DNA of 64,000 nucleotides from Streptomyces sp. NRRL B-24484 (lineage in GTDB: Bacteria; Actinomycetota; Actinomycetes; Streptomycetales; Streptomycetaceae): contig NZ_JOAI01000004.1 of assembly GCF_000717715.1 (NCBI RefSeq), positions 124,001 to 188,000 on the forward strand, in the 5' to 3' direction. Below, one piece after another: positions 17,320-25,594 of the stretch. Under the pieces are notes generated by a model that worked only from the letters and a program-made list of their open reading frames with translations, ran no database searches and was not told where the DNA came from. The position numbers and the translations under genes are program-made. Numbering within the stretch: the stretch's first letter is position 1; each line of letters starts with the position of its first letter.

Positions 17320-17727
17320 TCAGGCCGGGGTGTGGCGGACGGTGCACAGGCCCCAGATGACGACGAGGCAGGCGCCGATCACGACGATCGACCAGAGCGG
17401 GTAGTACGGGATCGACAGGAAGTTGGCGATGATCAGCAGGCAGGCGATCGCCGCCCCTGCGATCCGGGCCCACAGGGCGAGCCGGAAGAGCGCCAGGCCG
17501 ACGAGGATCGCCAGCACCCCGAGGACGAGGTCGATCCAGCCCCAGCCGGTCAGCGTGAACCGGAAGGCGTACGCGGGAACGGGGGCGAAGACCGGGTCGC
17601 CGGCCAGCGCCATGACGGCCCGCAGCAGGTTGAGCACCCCGGAGATGAGCAGCAGGACGGCGGCGACGGCCACCACCCCGCTCGCCGCGCTGTCGCTGCC
17701 GCGTCGGCCGTTCGCTGCTTGTGCCAT
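17320..17727 (-). CDS. Small four-helix membrane protein (DUF7144-like)
   Basis: A 135-residue protein starting at ATG 17727. Four hydrophobic helices are visible, from VVAVAAVLLLISGVLNLL to IVVIGACLVVIWGL. The conserved GWGWIDLVLGVLAILVGLAL stretch is typical of an actinobacterial membrane family seen in many paralogues per genome. The role is unknown. It is divergent from the DUF1269 gene. Confidence 0.82.
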   Translation of the reverse strand: MAQAANGRRGSDSAASGVVAVAAVLLLISGVLNLLRAVMALAGDPVFAPVPAYAFRFTLTGWGWIDLVLGVLAILVGLALFRLALWARIAGAAIACLLIIANFLSIPYYPLWSIVVIGACLVVIWGLCTVRHTPA

Positions 17728-17926
17728 GGCTGCGCCTCGTTTCCGTCCCGGTCGGTCTCCTCGGCGACCGGACCCGTGTCGATCCTCGCCCCGATCCCTC
17801 CCCGCCCGGGGGCCGCGACGTGCGGCGACACGCCGGCACTCACCCCTCCGGCGGCTGTGCGTGGCCGTGCGGGCGGTACGGGCCGAGGATGGGCGAAACG
17901 TCTGCCCGTAGGAGATCGGAGCCGTG

Positions 17927-18418
17927 ATGGCGAGCCTGACCGTGTGGCGTTTCCCCACCCCGGAGGGTGCACAGGAGGCGCTGGAGACCCTCAAGGAGCT
18001 CCAGCACCAGGAGCTGATCACCGTCCGGGACGGGGCGGTGGTGAGCTGGCCGGAGGGCAGGAAGAAGCCGAAGACCAAGCAGTTGAGCAATCTCACCGGG
18101 CTGGGTGCGATCGGCGGCACCTTCTGGGGCCTGCTGCTCGGCATGATCTTCTTCGTGCCGATCCTCGGCATGGCGGTGGGCGCGGCGACCGGCGCCGTCT
18201 CGGGGCACTTCACCCACGTCGGGATCGACGACGAGTTCATCCAGGAGGTGCGCGACAAGGTGACGCCTGGCACCTCGGCGCTGTTCCTGCTCACCGCGAA
18301 CGCCGTGCTGGACAAGGTGGCCCCCGCCTTCCAGGGGCGGCACGCGGAGCTCATCCAGACGAACCTCTCCGCCGAGCAGGAGAAGCTGCTGCGGGAGACC
18401 TTCGCCGAGGAGGACTGA
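17927..18418 (+). CDS. DUF1269 membrane-associated protein
   Basis: A 163-residue protein. The start is ATG 17927 (GTG 17924 is directly adjacent) with GGAG upstream. The family pattern is clear: an N-terminal ferredoxin-like half (MASLTVWRFPTPEGAQEAL), a glycine-rich hydrophobic hairpin (GGTFWGLLLGMIFFVPILGMA), then DDEFIQEVRDKVTPGTSALF. DUF1269 proteins are often stress-induced and sit at the membrane. No enzymatic motif is visible. Confidence 0.88.
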   Translation: MASLTVWRFPTPEGAQEALETLKELQHQELITVRDGAVVSWPEGRKKPKTKQLSNLTGLGAIGGTFWGLLLGMIFFVPILGMAVGAATGAVSGHFTHVGIDDEFIQEVRDKVTPGTSALFLLTANAVLDKVAPAFQGRHAELIQTNLSAEQEKLLRETFAEED

Positions 18419-18430
18419 CTCCCGGGGGGG

Positions 18431-19813
18431 TCAGCCGGCCGCCGCGGGTCCGTCCGGGCCGGCGGCGGCGAGCCCGGTGAGGGCGTCCGCACGGGCCGCC
18501 CCGGCCTCGGCGGCGATCTCGGCGAGGGTCTGCTCGGGCCGGACGGTGGCGAACCGGACCGGCCCGCCCGCGGTGGTGAAGCCGTGCACGGCGGGCCTGG
18601 CCAGGCTGTTGTAGGCCCAGGGGGCGGAGGTGTAGTACCCGCCGGTGTCGTGCAGCACGACCAGGTCGCCCGGTTCGATGCGCGGCAGTGCGCGGCCGCG
18701 GGCCACCACGTCGCCGGCGAAGCAGCAGGGCCCGGCGACGTCCTGGATCTCGTCGGGCCCTTCGCGGCGGGTGCCGTCCGGCCGGTGCACGCCCACCCGC
18801 AGCGGCCAGGCGTCGGGCATGAACACCGTCCGGGTGGCGAGGTGGGCGCCGGCGTGGGTGAGCGCGATGCGGCGCCCGCCGACCTCTTTGGTGTACTCGA
18901 CCCGGGCCGCGGTGAAGCCGTTCTTGGCGACCACGGACCGCCCGAACTCGGTGACCAGCGCGTACTCGCCGGTGAACAGCCCCGGTACGGCCGCGCGCAG
19001 GTGGGCCGCGTACTCGGCGAACGTCGGACGCACCTCGTCGTCCGCGAAGTTGACGGGCAGGCCGCCGCCGAGGTCCAGGGAGGTGACCTGCCGACGGCCG
19101 GCCCGGCGGTTGATCTCCTCGGCGAGCTCCCGGGTCGCCCGGACGCCGGCCGCGACGAGGTCGAGCGAGCAGCCCTGGGAGCCGACGTGGACGTGCAGCC
19201 GGGTGAGCCACGGGTACCGTCCGAAGGCGTCGAGCACCCGCTCGCGGGCGCCGGGGTCGCGCAGCGGCACCCCGAACTTGGAGTGCTCGGACGCGGTGCT
19301 CATCGCTCCGATCGTGCCCGCGCCCACCTGCGGGTTGACCCGCAGGCCGAGCACCGAGCCGGTGCGGCCGAGGGCCGGCAGGGCCGCGATCCGCTCCAGT
19401 TCCTGCAGGTTGTCCGCGTTGACGGCGACCCCGAGCCCGACCGCCGCGGCGAGTTCGGCGGCGGTCTTGGCCGGGGAGTCCAGCACGATCCGGTCGGCGG
19501 GGACGCCGGCCGCCCGGGCGAGCGCGAGCTCGCCCGGGCTGGCCGCCTCGCAGCCCATGCCGGCGTCGGCGACCAGCCGCAGCACGGGCACCAGCGCGGC
19601 CGCCTTCACGGCGAAGGCGTGCAGCACCGGGACGTCCGGCCCGAAGGCCGCGTGCAGGTCGGCGACCGTCCGGCGCACCCCGTCGACGTCGAGGAAGCCC
19701 GCCGCGGCGCGCCGGGCGCCGACCAGCCCGGCCGCTGCCGCCGCACGGAGGACGCGCTCGCGCCTGCCGGCGTCGATCCGCCGCCGGCCGTCCTGCCCGG
19801 GTGTGCGCTCCAC
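18431..19813 (-). CDS. Type III PLP-dependent decarboxylase (DAP/ornithine decarboxylase-like)
   Basis: A 460-residue alanine-racemase-fold enzyme. The start is GTG 19813 with GAGGAG upstream. The PLP lysine is K70 in FAVKAAALVPVL. The glycine loop is SLDLGGGLPVNF. The active-site Cys of the partner subunit is in GPCCFAGDVV, followed by DTGGYYTSAPWAYN. It decarboxylates a basic or dicarboxylic amino acid. It is not next to lysA's usual neighbours, so it is more likely a specialised paralogue. A 9-bp triplet repeat lies just upstream of its start. Confidence 0.87.
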   Translation of the reverse strand: MERTPGQDGRRRIDAGRRERVLRAAAAAGLVGARRAAAGFLDVDGVRRTVADLHAAFGPDVPVLHAFAVKAAALVPVLRLVADAGMGCEAASPGELALARAAGVPADRIVLDSPAKTAAELAAAVGLGVAVNADNLQELERIAALPALGRTGSVLGLRVNPQVGAGTIGAMSTASEHSKFGVPLRDPGARERVLDAFGRYPWLTRLHVHVGSQGCSLDLVAAGVRATRELAEEINRRAGRRQVTSLDLGGGLPVNFADDEVRPTFAEYAAHLRAAVPGLFTGEYALVTEFGRSVVAKNGFTAARVEYTKEVGGRRIALTHAGAHLATRTVFMPDAWPLRVGVHRPDGTRREGPDEIQDVAGPCCFAGDVVARGRALPRIEPGDLVVLHDTGGYYTSAPWAYNSLARPAVHGFTTAGGPVRFATVRPEQTLAEIAAEAGAARADALTGLAAAGPDGPAAAG

Positions 19814-19831
19814 CGTGCCGCGCTCCTCGTC

Positions 19832-19858
19832 CTCGCCGTCCTCGCCGTCCTCGCCGTC
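19832..19858. repeat. 9-bp tandem repeat, three copies
   Basis: The unit CTCGCCGTC repeats three times about 20 bp upstream of the decarboxylase start. It is the only simple repeat in that leader. Confidence 0.75.
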
Positions 19859-19950
19859 CTGCCGTCCGGCGGGCCCGTCGCGGCCCTCCGCTCTCCAGCA
19901 TCGGGCCGACGGCGGGGCATCCGCGTGTCGGACGGGGAGCGCCGGCCCCG

Positions 19951-20346
19951 TCAGGGGCGGACGTACGGCCTGGTCATGATCTCCATGTTGTGGCCGTCCG
20001 GGTCCTCGAAGTAGGCGCCGCGGCCGCCGAACCAGTCGTTGGTCCGGTCGGGCACGGTGTGGCCGGGATCGGCGTAGTAGGTCACCGCGGCGGCCTCCAG
20101 ACGGGCGATCACGGCCTCGAACCGCTCGTCGGGGACGAGGAAGGCGTAGTGCTGGGACTGGATCGGCTCGTCGCGCTTCTCGTAGTAGTCGAGGGTGACG
20201 CCGTTGCCGAGGTCCACCGGCAGGAAGGGCCCGAACGGGGCGCCGACCGGCAGGCCGAGGACGCCGGCGAGGAAAGCGGCGGACGCCTGCCGGTCGCTGG
20301 CGTAGACGGCGGTGTGGTTGAGCTGGACGGTGGTGACGGAAGGCAT
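19951..20346 (-). CDS. VOC-family (glyoxalase/bleomycin-resistance fold) protein
   Basis: A 131-residue single-domain vicinal-oxygen-chelate protein. It has the N-terminal LNHTAVYASDRQASAAFLAGVLG with a metal His, the H of SQHYAFLVPDERF, and the C-terminal E of GHNMEIMTR, giving the usual His/His/Glu ligand set. It is divergent from the SDR gene. The substrate is unknown. Confidence 0.88.
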   Translation of the reverse strand: MPSVTTVQLNHTAVYASDRQASAAFLAGVLGLPVGAPFGPFLPVDLGNGVTLDYYEKRDEPIQSQHYAFLVPDERFEAVIARLEAAAVTYYADPGHTVPDRTNDWFGGRGAYFEDPDGHNMEIMTRPYVRP

Positions 20347-20618
20347 GGGTGGTCTCTCTCCGGGGTCGTGGGACGCGCCGCACCGGGCGGCTCGTTCGAT
20401 TGCTGCGACGACGTGGAGAGGAACGGCGGGGACCTGCCCCGCCCCGTGCTCAAGCCGGGGCCGGGTGTCCGTCTCGTGTGTGGCCCATGGCCGACCCGGC
20501 AGTCACGCGGTCGACCCTAGCGTCCGACCGCCGACCGGGCAACGGCCTTCCGCCGGTGGGCGGTCGGCGGTCGGCGGTCGGACGCCGGGACGGCCGCGGC
20601 ACTCCGTAGACTCCCGGC

Positions 20619-21545
20619 ATGAGCGGAGCGTCTGCGGGAGCGTTGACCGGCAAGGTCGCCCTGGTCGCCGGGGCGACCCGCGGCGCGGGGCGGGGCATCG
20701 CGGTGGAACTCGGTGCGGCGGGGGCCACGGTGTACGTGACCGGCCGCAGCACCCGCGCCCGGCGGTCCGAGTACGACCGCCCCGAGACCGTCGAGGACAC
20801 CGCCGACCTGGTGACCGCGGCGGGCGGGCTCGGCATCGCCGTCCCCACCGACCACCTGGTGCCCGCTCAGGTCCGCAGCCTGGTGGACCGGATCGACGCG
20901 GAGCAGGGCCGGCTCGACGTCCTGGTGAACGACATCTGGGGCGGCGAGAACCTCTTCCAGTGGGACACCCCGGTCTGGGAGCACGACCTCGACAACGGCC
21001 TGCGGCTGCTGCGCCTCGCGGTGGAGACGCACGCCGTCACCAGCCACCACGCGCTCCCGCTGCTGCTGCGGCACCCCGGCGGCCTGGTGGTCGAGGTGAC
21101 CGACGGCACCGCCGAGTACAACCGCGACACCTACCGGGTCTCGTTCTTCTACGACCTCGCCAAGACCTCGGTGCTGCGGATGGGCTTCGCGCTCGGCCGC
21201 GAGCTCGGGCCGCGCGGCGCGACCGCGGTCGCGCTGACGCCCGGCTGGATGCGCTCGGAGATCATGCTCGGCCACTTCGGGGTGACGGAGGAGAACTGGC
21301 GCGACGCCCTGCAGGTCGAGCCGCACTTCTGCATCTCCGAGACCCCGTTCTTCGTCGGCCGGGCCGTCGCGGCCCTGGCCGCCGACCCTGAGGTGAGCCG
21401 CTGGAACGGGCAGTCCCTCTCCAGTGGCGGCCTCGCCCGGGTCTACGGCTTCACCGACCGCGACGGCAGCCGGCCGGACGCCTGGCGCTACATGGTCGAG
21501 GTCCAGGACCCGGGCCGCCCGGCCGACGCCGCCGGCTACCGCTGA
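20619..21545 (+). CDS. SDR-family oxidoreductase
   Basis: A 308-residue Rossmann enzyme. The cofactor motif is GATRGAGRG at about residue 18, with TGRST typical of NADP-type members. The catalytic Tyr and Lys are in YDLAK. The N-D-I-W-G-G motif replaces the usual NNAG. It starts ATG 20619 with TAGACT ending 6 nt before it, so it is probably leaderless. A strong hairpin at 21602-21623 follows. Confidence 0.9.
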   Translation: MSGASAGALTGKVALVAGATRGAGRGIAVELGAAGATVYVTGRSTRARRSEYDRPETVEDTADLVTAAGGLGIAVPTDHLVPAQVRSLVDRIDAEQGRLDVLVNDIWGGENLFQWDTPVWEHDLDNGLRLLRLAVETHAVTSHHALPLLLRHPGGLVVEVTDGTAEYNRDTYRVSFFYDLAKTSVLRMGFALGRELGPRGATAVALTPGWMRSEIMLGHFGVTEENWRDALQVEPHFCISETPFFVGRAVAALAADPEVSRWNGQSLSSGGLARVYGFTDRDGSRPDAWRYMVEVQDPGRPADAAGYR

Positions 21546-21601
21546 GCCGGCGCAGCCCCGGCCCTCCGACGGGCCGAAAGGGCTGGCGATCCGTCAGAAC
21601 A

Positions 21602-21623
21602 CCCCCGGGCGACCGCCCGGGGG
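21602..21623 (+). terminator. Terminator after the SDR gene
   Basis: Arms CCCCCGGGC and GCCCGGGGG close the loop GACC; 57 bp after the stop codon. Confidence 0.75.
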
Positions 21624-21800
21624 CGCACCGGTGCTGCCACGGGGGCGCCCGCACGGAGTCTGGCCGGGGCGGACGGCGCTGTCAAAGGACTGCCGTGGGG
21701 CAGGACTTGGACTTTCGTCGCCGGTCGGGCGGGTTTCGGGGAGAGCGCCGGCAAGGGGCGGCGCGGCCCTTGACACCCCTGTCGGCACGCTGCCACGGTG

Positions 21801-21846
21801 TGCTCGAAGCTGCTTTCAAACAGTTCGAATCGAGCAACTTCGAGCA
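21801..21846. promoter_or_regulatory. TTCGAA-rich inverted repeat upstream of the secreted RICIN protein
   Basis: Arms TGCTCGAAG (21801-21809) and CTTCGAGCA (21838-21846) enclose further TTCGAA-like half sites. A TTGACA -35 box lies at 21770-21775. CGAA/TTCG repeats are typical LacI-type operators before streptomycete polysaccharide-degrading genes. The rest of the 402-bp gap (21546-21947) holds the terminator at 21602 and a long leader. Confidence 0.55.
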
Positions 21847-21947
21847 TCTTCACGTTCAGCGGCGCCGTGGGCGGGCCCGGGCGCCCCCACCTCGCCGACC
21901 CCCACCGATCCCCCCACCACCCGTGCACCGCCACGGAAGGAGCCTCC

Positions 21948-24434
21948 GTGCCCACACCCCTGCGCAGCGTCCTCTCCGCCGGACTGGCCGTTGCCGCGCT
22001 GACACTGGCCGGCGCCGCCGCACCGACCGCGGGCGCCGACACCGCCGCCCCGGCCGCCGGTACCACGTACACCGTCTCGGTCGGCGCACCGGCGACGTAC
22101 GGCCACCCCACCGACACCCCGGCATCGCCGTACATCGACAAGGACGGAACGTTCTGGTTCCAGCAGTCCGCGGCGCTGTACGGCGCGAACGACCCCCGCT
22201 ACTGGGACTTCTTCACCGGCACCGACTTCGACACCGCCACCCGCTCGACCGCCGTCAGCAGCGCCGTGAACCCGGCCAACCCCGACGACCGGAACGACGA
22301 CACCACCTGGCGGTGCAACAACAGCCCGACGGGCCTGACGGCGACGGCCGCGACCGGCTCCGGCAGCTACGCGCACAAGAACTACTGCGACCTCGCGGGC
22401 GTCTGGGTCGACCCCGACACCGGCGACTGGTACGGGCTGGTGCACAACGAGTTCACCCCGCAGCCGTTCGGCGACGGCCTGCACTTCGACGCCATCGACT
22501 ACGCGGTCTCCACCGACCGCGGGAAGACCTGGACGATCAAGGACCACGTCATCACCTCGCCGTACAGCACCGCCCGCGGCGACACCACGACCTTCCCCCA
22601 CCAGACCTACTCCTACGGCGACGGCGACCAGCGGCTGTTCGTCGACACCGCCTCCGGGTACTTCTACGTCTTCTACGGTTCGCGCGTGGTCGACAAGTCC
22701 GGTGGCTGGAAGGCCTTCTACGAGCACGCGGCGCGCGCCCCGCTCTCCGCCAAGATGGCGCCCGGCAGTTGGCAGAAGTGGTACGACGGCGCCTGGTCGC
22801 AGCCCGGAGTGGGCGGCCGGGAGAGCAACATGGTGCCCGTCGGCTCGGCCGGCAGCACCGGGTACACCCCGGTGACGGGCGAGTACGACCCGGCGAACAC
22901 CGGCACCGCGGCCCAGCAGATCGCTGCCGGGACCATGCCCGCGACCTCGCCGCTGTTCGTCATGGACGTCACCTGGAACGCCCACCTCGGCCTCTACATC
23001 GGCGAGCCGCAGGCCGTCGACCAGAGCGGCAACGCACCGCAGCAGTTCTACGCCACCGCCGACCTGGCCACCCAGAAGTGGTTCCTGCTCGGCGACACCG
23101 GCAGCTACCGCACCGCGTCCTGGTACCGCTGGTTCCTCGACGGCGCCAACCGCACCGGCTCCACGATCACCGGCCGGACCTTCCGCTCGTACTGCGCGTT
23201 CGGCTGCTCCGGCGGCGCCTCCGGCCAGTACGTCGACGTCACGGTCGGCTCGTCCGCCGCCGCGACGGCTCCGGTCGACCCGTCCAGGGCCTACCGGATC
23301 GCGGCCGGCAACGGCCGGGTGCTCGCCCAGGTCTCCGGCGGCGCCGCCACCACCTCGCTGGCCGCCGCGACCGGCTCCGCCCTGGAGTCGTGGACCTTCG
23401 CCGCCGACGGCGACGGCTCCTACCGGATCGCCAACGGCTCCACCGGGCAGCTGCTCGGCGTGGACTCCACCGCCGTCTCCGGGCGGGCCTGGGGCGCCCG
23501 GCCCACCGTCACCGCGGCCCCCGCCAACGGGCCGACCGTCGGCCAGCAGTGGTGGGTGATCCCCGGCACCACGGCCTCCGGCGCGGCCACCGGCACGGTC
23601 AAGCTGGTCAACCGCTACAGCGGCCTCGTCCTCGGCCTGAGCCCGATCACCGGCCGGCTCGCCGAGACCACGCCCGTCCGCAGCTGGACGGACGCCGGCG
23701 GCAGCGGCGTCGGCGGCGGGCGCAGCGCGGCCGAGCAGGCACTGACCCTCACGGCCGTCGGCGCGGCGGCCGAGACCGTGACCGTCACCGACCCGGGCAG
23801 CCGGTCCACCACGGTGAACACCGCGGTCTCGCTGCAGCTGGTCGGAACCGACTCCGCGAACAGGGCGCTCACCTTCTCGGCGACCGGCCTGCCCGCCGGC
23901 CTGTCGATCAGCGCCTCCGGCCTGGTCACCGGGACGCCCACGGCCACCGGTTCGTCGACGGTGACGGTCACCGCCTCCTCCGGGACGGCCAGCGGCTCGA
24001 CCTCCTTCACCTGGGCCGTCAACCCGGCGCTCGCGGGCAGCCACACCCTCGTCGCCTCCGGCAAGGCGCTCGACGACCCGAACCACTCGACCGCCGCCGG
24101 CACCCCGCTGGTGACCTGGGCGCCGAACGGCGGCCCGAACCAGACCTGGGTCTTCACCGCGCAGGCGGACGGCAGCTACCGGATCGCCAACGGCGAGTCG
24201 AACCTCTGCATGGACGTCAGCGGCGGCTCGACCGCGGCCGGCGCACAGGTCATCCAGTGGACCTGCACCGGCGGCAGCAACCAGCGCTGGGTGGTCACGG
24301 CCGTCGCCGGCGGCTACCGGATCAGTTCGCAGAAGAGCGGTCTGCTGCTCACCACCGCCTCCGCCTCGGACGGCGCGGCGGTGACCCAGCAGGCCGACTC
24401 CGGCTCCGCGTTGCAGCGCTGGACCATCGGCTGA
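21948..24434 (+). CDS. Secreted multidomain RICIN/putative-Ig carbohydrate-binding protein
   Basis: An 828-residue exported protein. The start is GTG 21948 with GGAAGG upstream. It has a signal peptide to about residue 29. Residues about 40-440 are a tryptophan- and aspartate-rich domain (SPYIDKDGTFWFQQS, STDRGKTW) that looks like a beta-propeller of the sialidase or arabinosidase kind, but I find no safe catalytic motif. A first ricin-like trefoil (DPSRAYRIAAGNGRVL), a putative-Ig He_PIG module ([18 protein letters not shown]) and a second ricin trefoil ending SALQRWTIG follow. It is likely to act on plant or fungal polysaccharide. Confidence 0.82.
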   Translation: MPTPLRSVLSAGLAVAALTLAGAAAPTAGADTAAPAAGTTYTVSVGAPATYGHPTDTPASPYIDKDGTFWFQQSAALYGANDPRYWDFFTGTDFDTATRSTAVSSAVNPANPDDRNDDTTWRCNNSPTGLTATAATGSGSYAHKNYCDLAGVWVDPDTGDWYGLVHNEFTPQPFGDGLHFDAIDYAVSTDRGKTWTIKDHVITSPYSTARGDTTTFPHQTYSYGDGDQRLFVDTASGYFYVFYGSRVVDKSGGWKAFYEHAARAPLSAKMAPGSWQKWYDGAWSQPGVGGRESNMVPVGSAGSTGYTPVTGEYDPANTGTAAQQIAAGTMPATSPLFVMDVTWNAHLGLYIGEPQAVDQSGNAPQQFYATADLATQKWFLLGDTGSYRTASWYRWFLDGANRTGSTITGRTFRSYCAFGCSGGASGQYVDVTVGSSAAATAPVDPSRAYRIAAGNGRVLAQVSGGAATTSLAAATGSALESWTFAADGDGSYRIANGSTGQLLGVDSTAVSGRAWGARPTVTAAPANGPTVGQQWWVIPGTTASGAATGTVKLVNRYSGLVLGLSPITGRLAETTPVRSWTDAGGSGVGGGRSAAEQALTLTAVGAAAETVTVTDPGSRSTTVNTAVSLQLVGTDSANRALTFSATGLPAGLSISASGLVTGTPTATGSSTVTVTASSGTASGSTSFTWAVNPALAGSHTLVASGKALDDPNHSTAAGTPLVTWAPNGGPNQTWVFTAQADGSYRIANGESNLCMDVSGGSTAAGAQVIQWTCTGGSNQRWVVTAVAGGYRISSQKSGLLLTTASASDGAAVTQQADSGSALQRWTIG

Positions 24435-24447
24435 CCGCACCCTCGGC

Positions 24448-24480
24448 AGGGCCCCGCGGCGAATCTGGCTGCGGGGCCCT
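24448..24480 (+). terminator. Terminator after the RICIN protein gene
   Basis: Arms AGGGCCCCGC and GCGGGGCCCT with a 13-nt loop, 14 bp after the stop. Confidence 0.7.
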
Positions 24481-24557
24481 CGGGGCGGTCCGGGTCGGGG
24501 GTGTGCCGCCCCGGTCGGGCGGCGCGGGCCGGAGCGCCCTGTGAGAGGGTCGAGGAC

Positions 24558-24932
24558 ATGGGCGAGTCCTGGGTCTTCGACGACGGCACCGCTCCGGCGA
24601 CGGTCGAGGCGGCGCTCGACCTGCTGCGCGGGCGGATCGCCGCGGGACGCCTGGAGAGCTGGCTGGCGGCCTCCTCGGGCCGCTCGCTGGGCGTCGTCAG
24701 CAACGGCGAGCGGGCGATGGTGCTGCTGCTGGACCCTGAGGGCGACCCGGGCGGGCACGCCGTGGATCCGCTGGCCGCCGGGCGCAGCGGCGGCTTCGTC
24801 CTGACGAACGGTCAACACGACGTGTACCCCGACGCGGAGACCGTACCGCTCCCGGAGGGCCTGCGGATCGTCGAACACGTCCTGGCCACCGGTGTCCCGC
24901 CGGTCGACGCGGACTGGGCGGACGACCGCTGA
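24558..24932 (+). CDS. Imm1-like immunity family protein
   Basis: A 124-residue acidic protein starting at ATG 24558. The pattern LESWLAASSGRSLGVVSNGERAMVLLL, then GFVLTNGQHDVYPD, then VPLPEGLRIVEHVLATGVPP near the C-terminus resembles the Imm1 family. Such proteins neutralise polymorphic toxins of the deaminase or nuclease type. No toxin gene is adjacent. It may be an orphan immunity gene or a streptomycete family of another function. Confidence 0.6.
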   Translation: MGESWVFDDGTAPATVEAALDLLRGRIAAGRLESWLAASSGRSLGVVSNGERAMVLLLDPEGDPGGHAVDPLAAGRSGGFVLTNGQHDVYPDAETVPLPEGLRIVEHVLATGVPPVDADWADDR

Positions 24933-24950
24933 GCCGCCCCGGCGCGCCGC

Positions 24951-25577
24951 TCAGTGCCGGGGCGTGCCGAGCGTGGTGAGCAGGTCCTCGTGGAGCTGGA
25001 ACCAGACGGCGTGGTACGAGTCGGTGCTCTCCGTGACGGCACCCGGTTCGCCCGCGTGGGCTCGGCCGAGGGCCCCGGCCAGCCGCTGCCGGTAGCGGGC
25101 GAAGCGGTGCAGCGCGGCCGCGAGGTCGGCGCAGACCTCGGTGGCCCGCCGGTCGAGGTCGGTGAGCCGGGTCAGCACGAGGGTGTCGTAGGTGGTGTCG
25201 GTGTGGTCGTTGAGTGCCATCGCGCCGTCGACCGGGCGGGTCTGCCAGGCCGTGCAGAGGTCGAGCAGCTCCGGGTTGAGGACGAGGAAGCGCTCGTACG
25301 CGTCGGCGACGGCGGCCCGGGTGCCGGAGGCCTCGAGTTCGGCGGCGATCCGTTCGGCGTCGGCGGCGCGGCCGGCCTCGGTCAGCCCCCAGCCGCCGAA
25401 GGGGCCGGAGACCCGGGTGACCAGCCCGGCCACGGCCAGGTCGATCAGCTCCGACTCCACGTCGGCGTCGGGCAGGCCGGCGGCCTCGGCCGCACGGGCC
25501 AGGTCGGCGAATCCGGTGCAGCGCAGCGTGTGGAGAACCAGCAGGTCGGGGCTGGTGCTGTGGGACAGGTCGGGCAC
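24951..25577 (-). CDS. Winged-helix regulator-like protein divergent from the PPDK-like gene
   Basis: A 208-residue protein. Residues 10-75 look like a winged helix (FADLARAAEAAGLPDADVESELIDLAVAGLV, then WGLTEAGRA). The remainder is helical with FLVLNPELLDLCTAWQTRPVDG. I recognise no further domain. It shares an 17-bp gap with the divergent PEP-utilising protein, whose -10 box lies against its own start codon. Control of that gene is therefore the natural guess, but it is not shown. Confidence 0.7.
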   Translation of the reverse strand: MPDLSHSTSPDLLVLHTLRCTGFADLARAAEAAGLPDADVESELIDLAVAGLVTRVSGPFGGWGLTEAGRAADAERIAAELEASGTRAAVADAYERFLVLNPELLDLCTAWQTRPVDGAMALNDHTDTTYDTLVLTRLTDLDRRATEVCADLAAALHRFARYRQRLAGALGRAHAGEPGAVTESTDSYHAVWFQLHEDLLTTLGTPRH

Positions 25578-25582
25578 GCCCG

Positions 25583-25588
25583 TATGCT
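25583..25588 (+). promoter_or_regulatory. -10 box of the leaderless PPDK-like gene
   Basis: TATGCT ends 6 nt before the GTG start at 25595, placing the transcription start at or next to the start codon. Confidence 0.6.
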
Positions 25589-25594
25589 ACAGCG

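Noticed and set aside
19832..20580. CRISPR-like short repeats near 19.8 and 20.6 kb
   Set aside because: Units of 7-9 bp without spacers; simple tandem repeats only.
21816..24878. 1,020-codon minus-strand ORF
   Set aside because: Antisense shadow of the secreted RICIN protein; low-complexity Gly/Ala/Arg composition and no family match.
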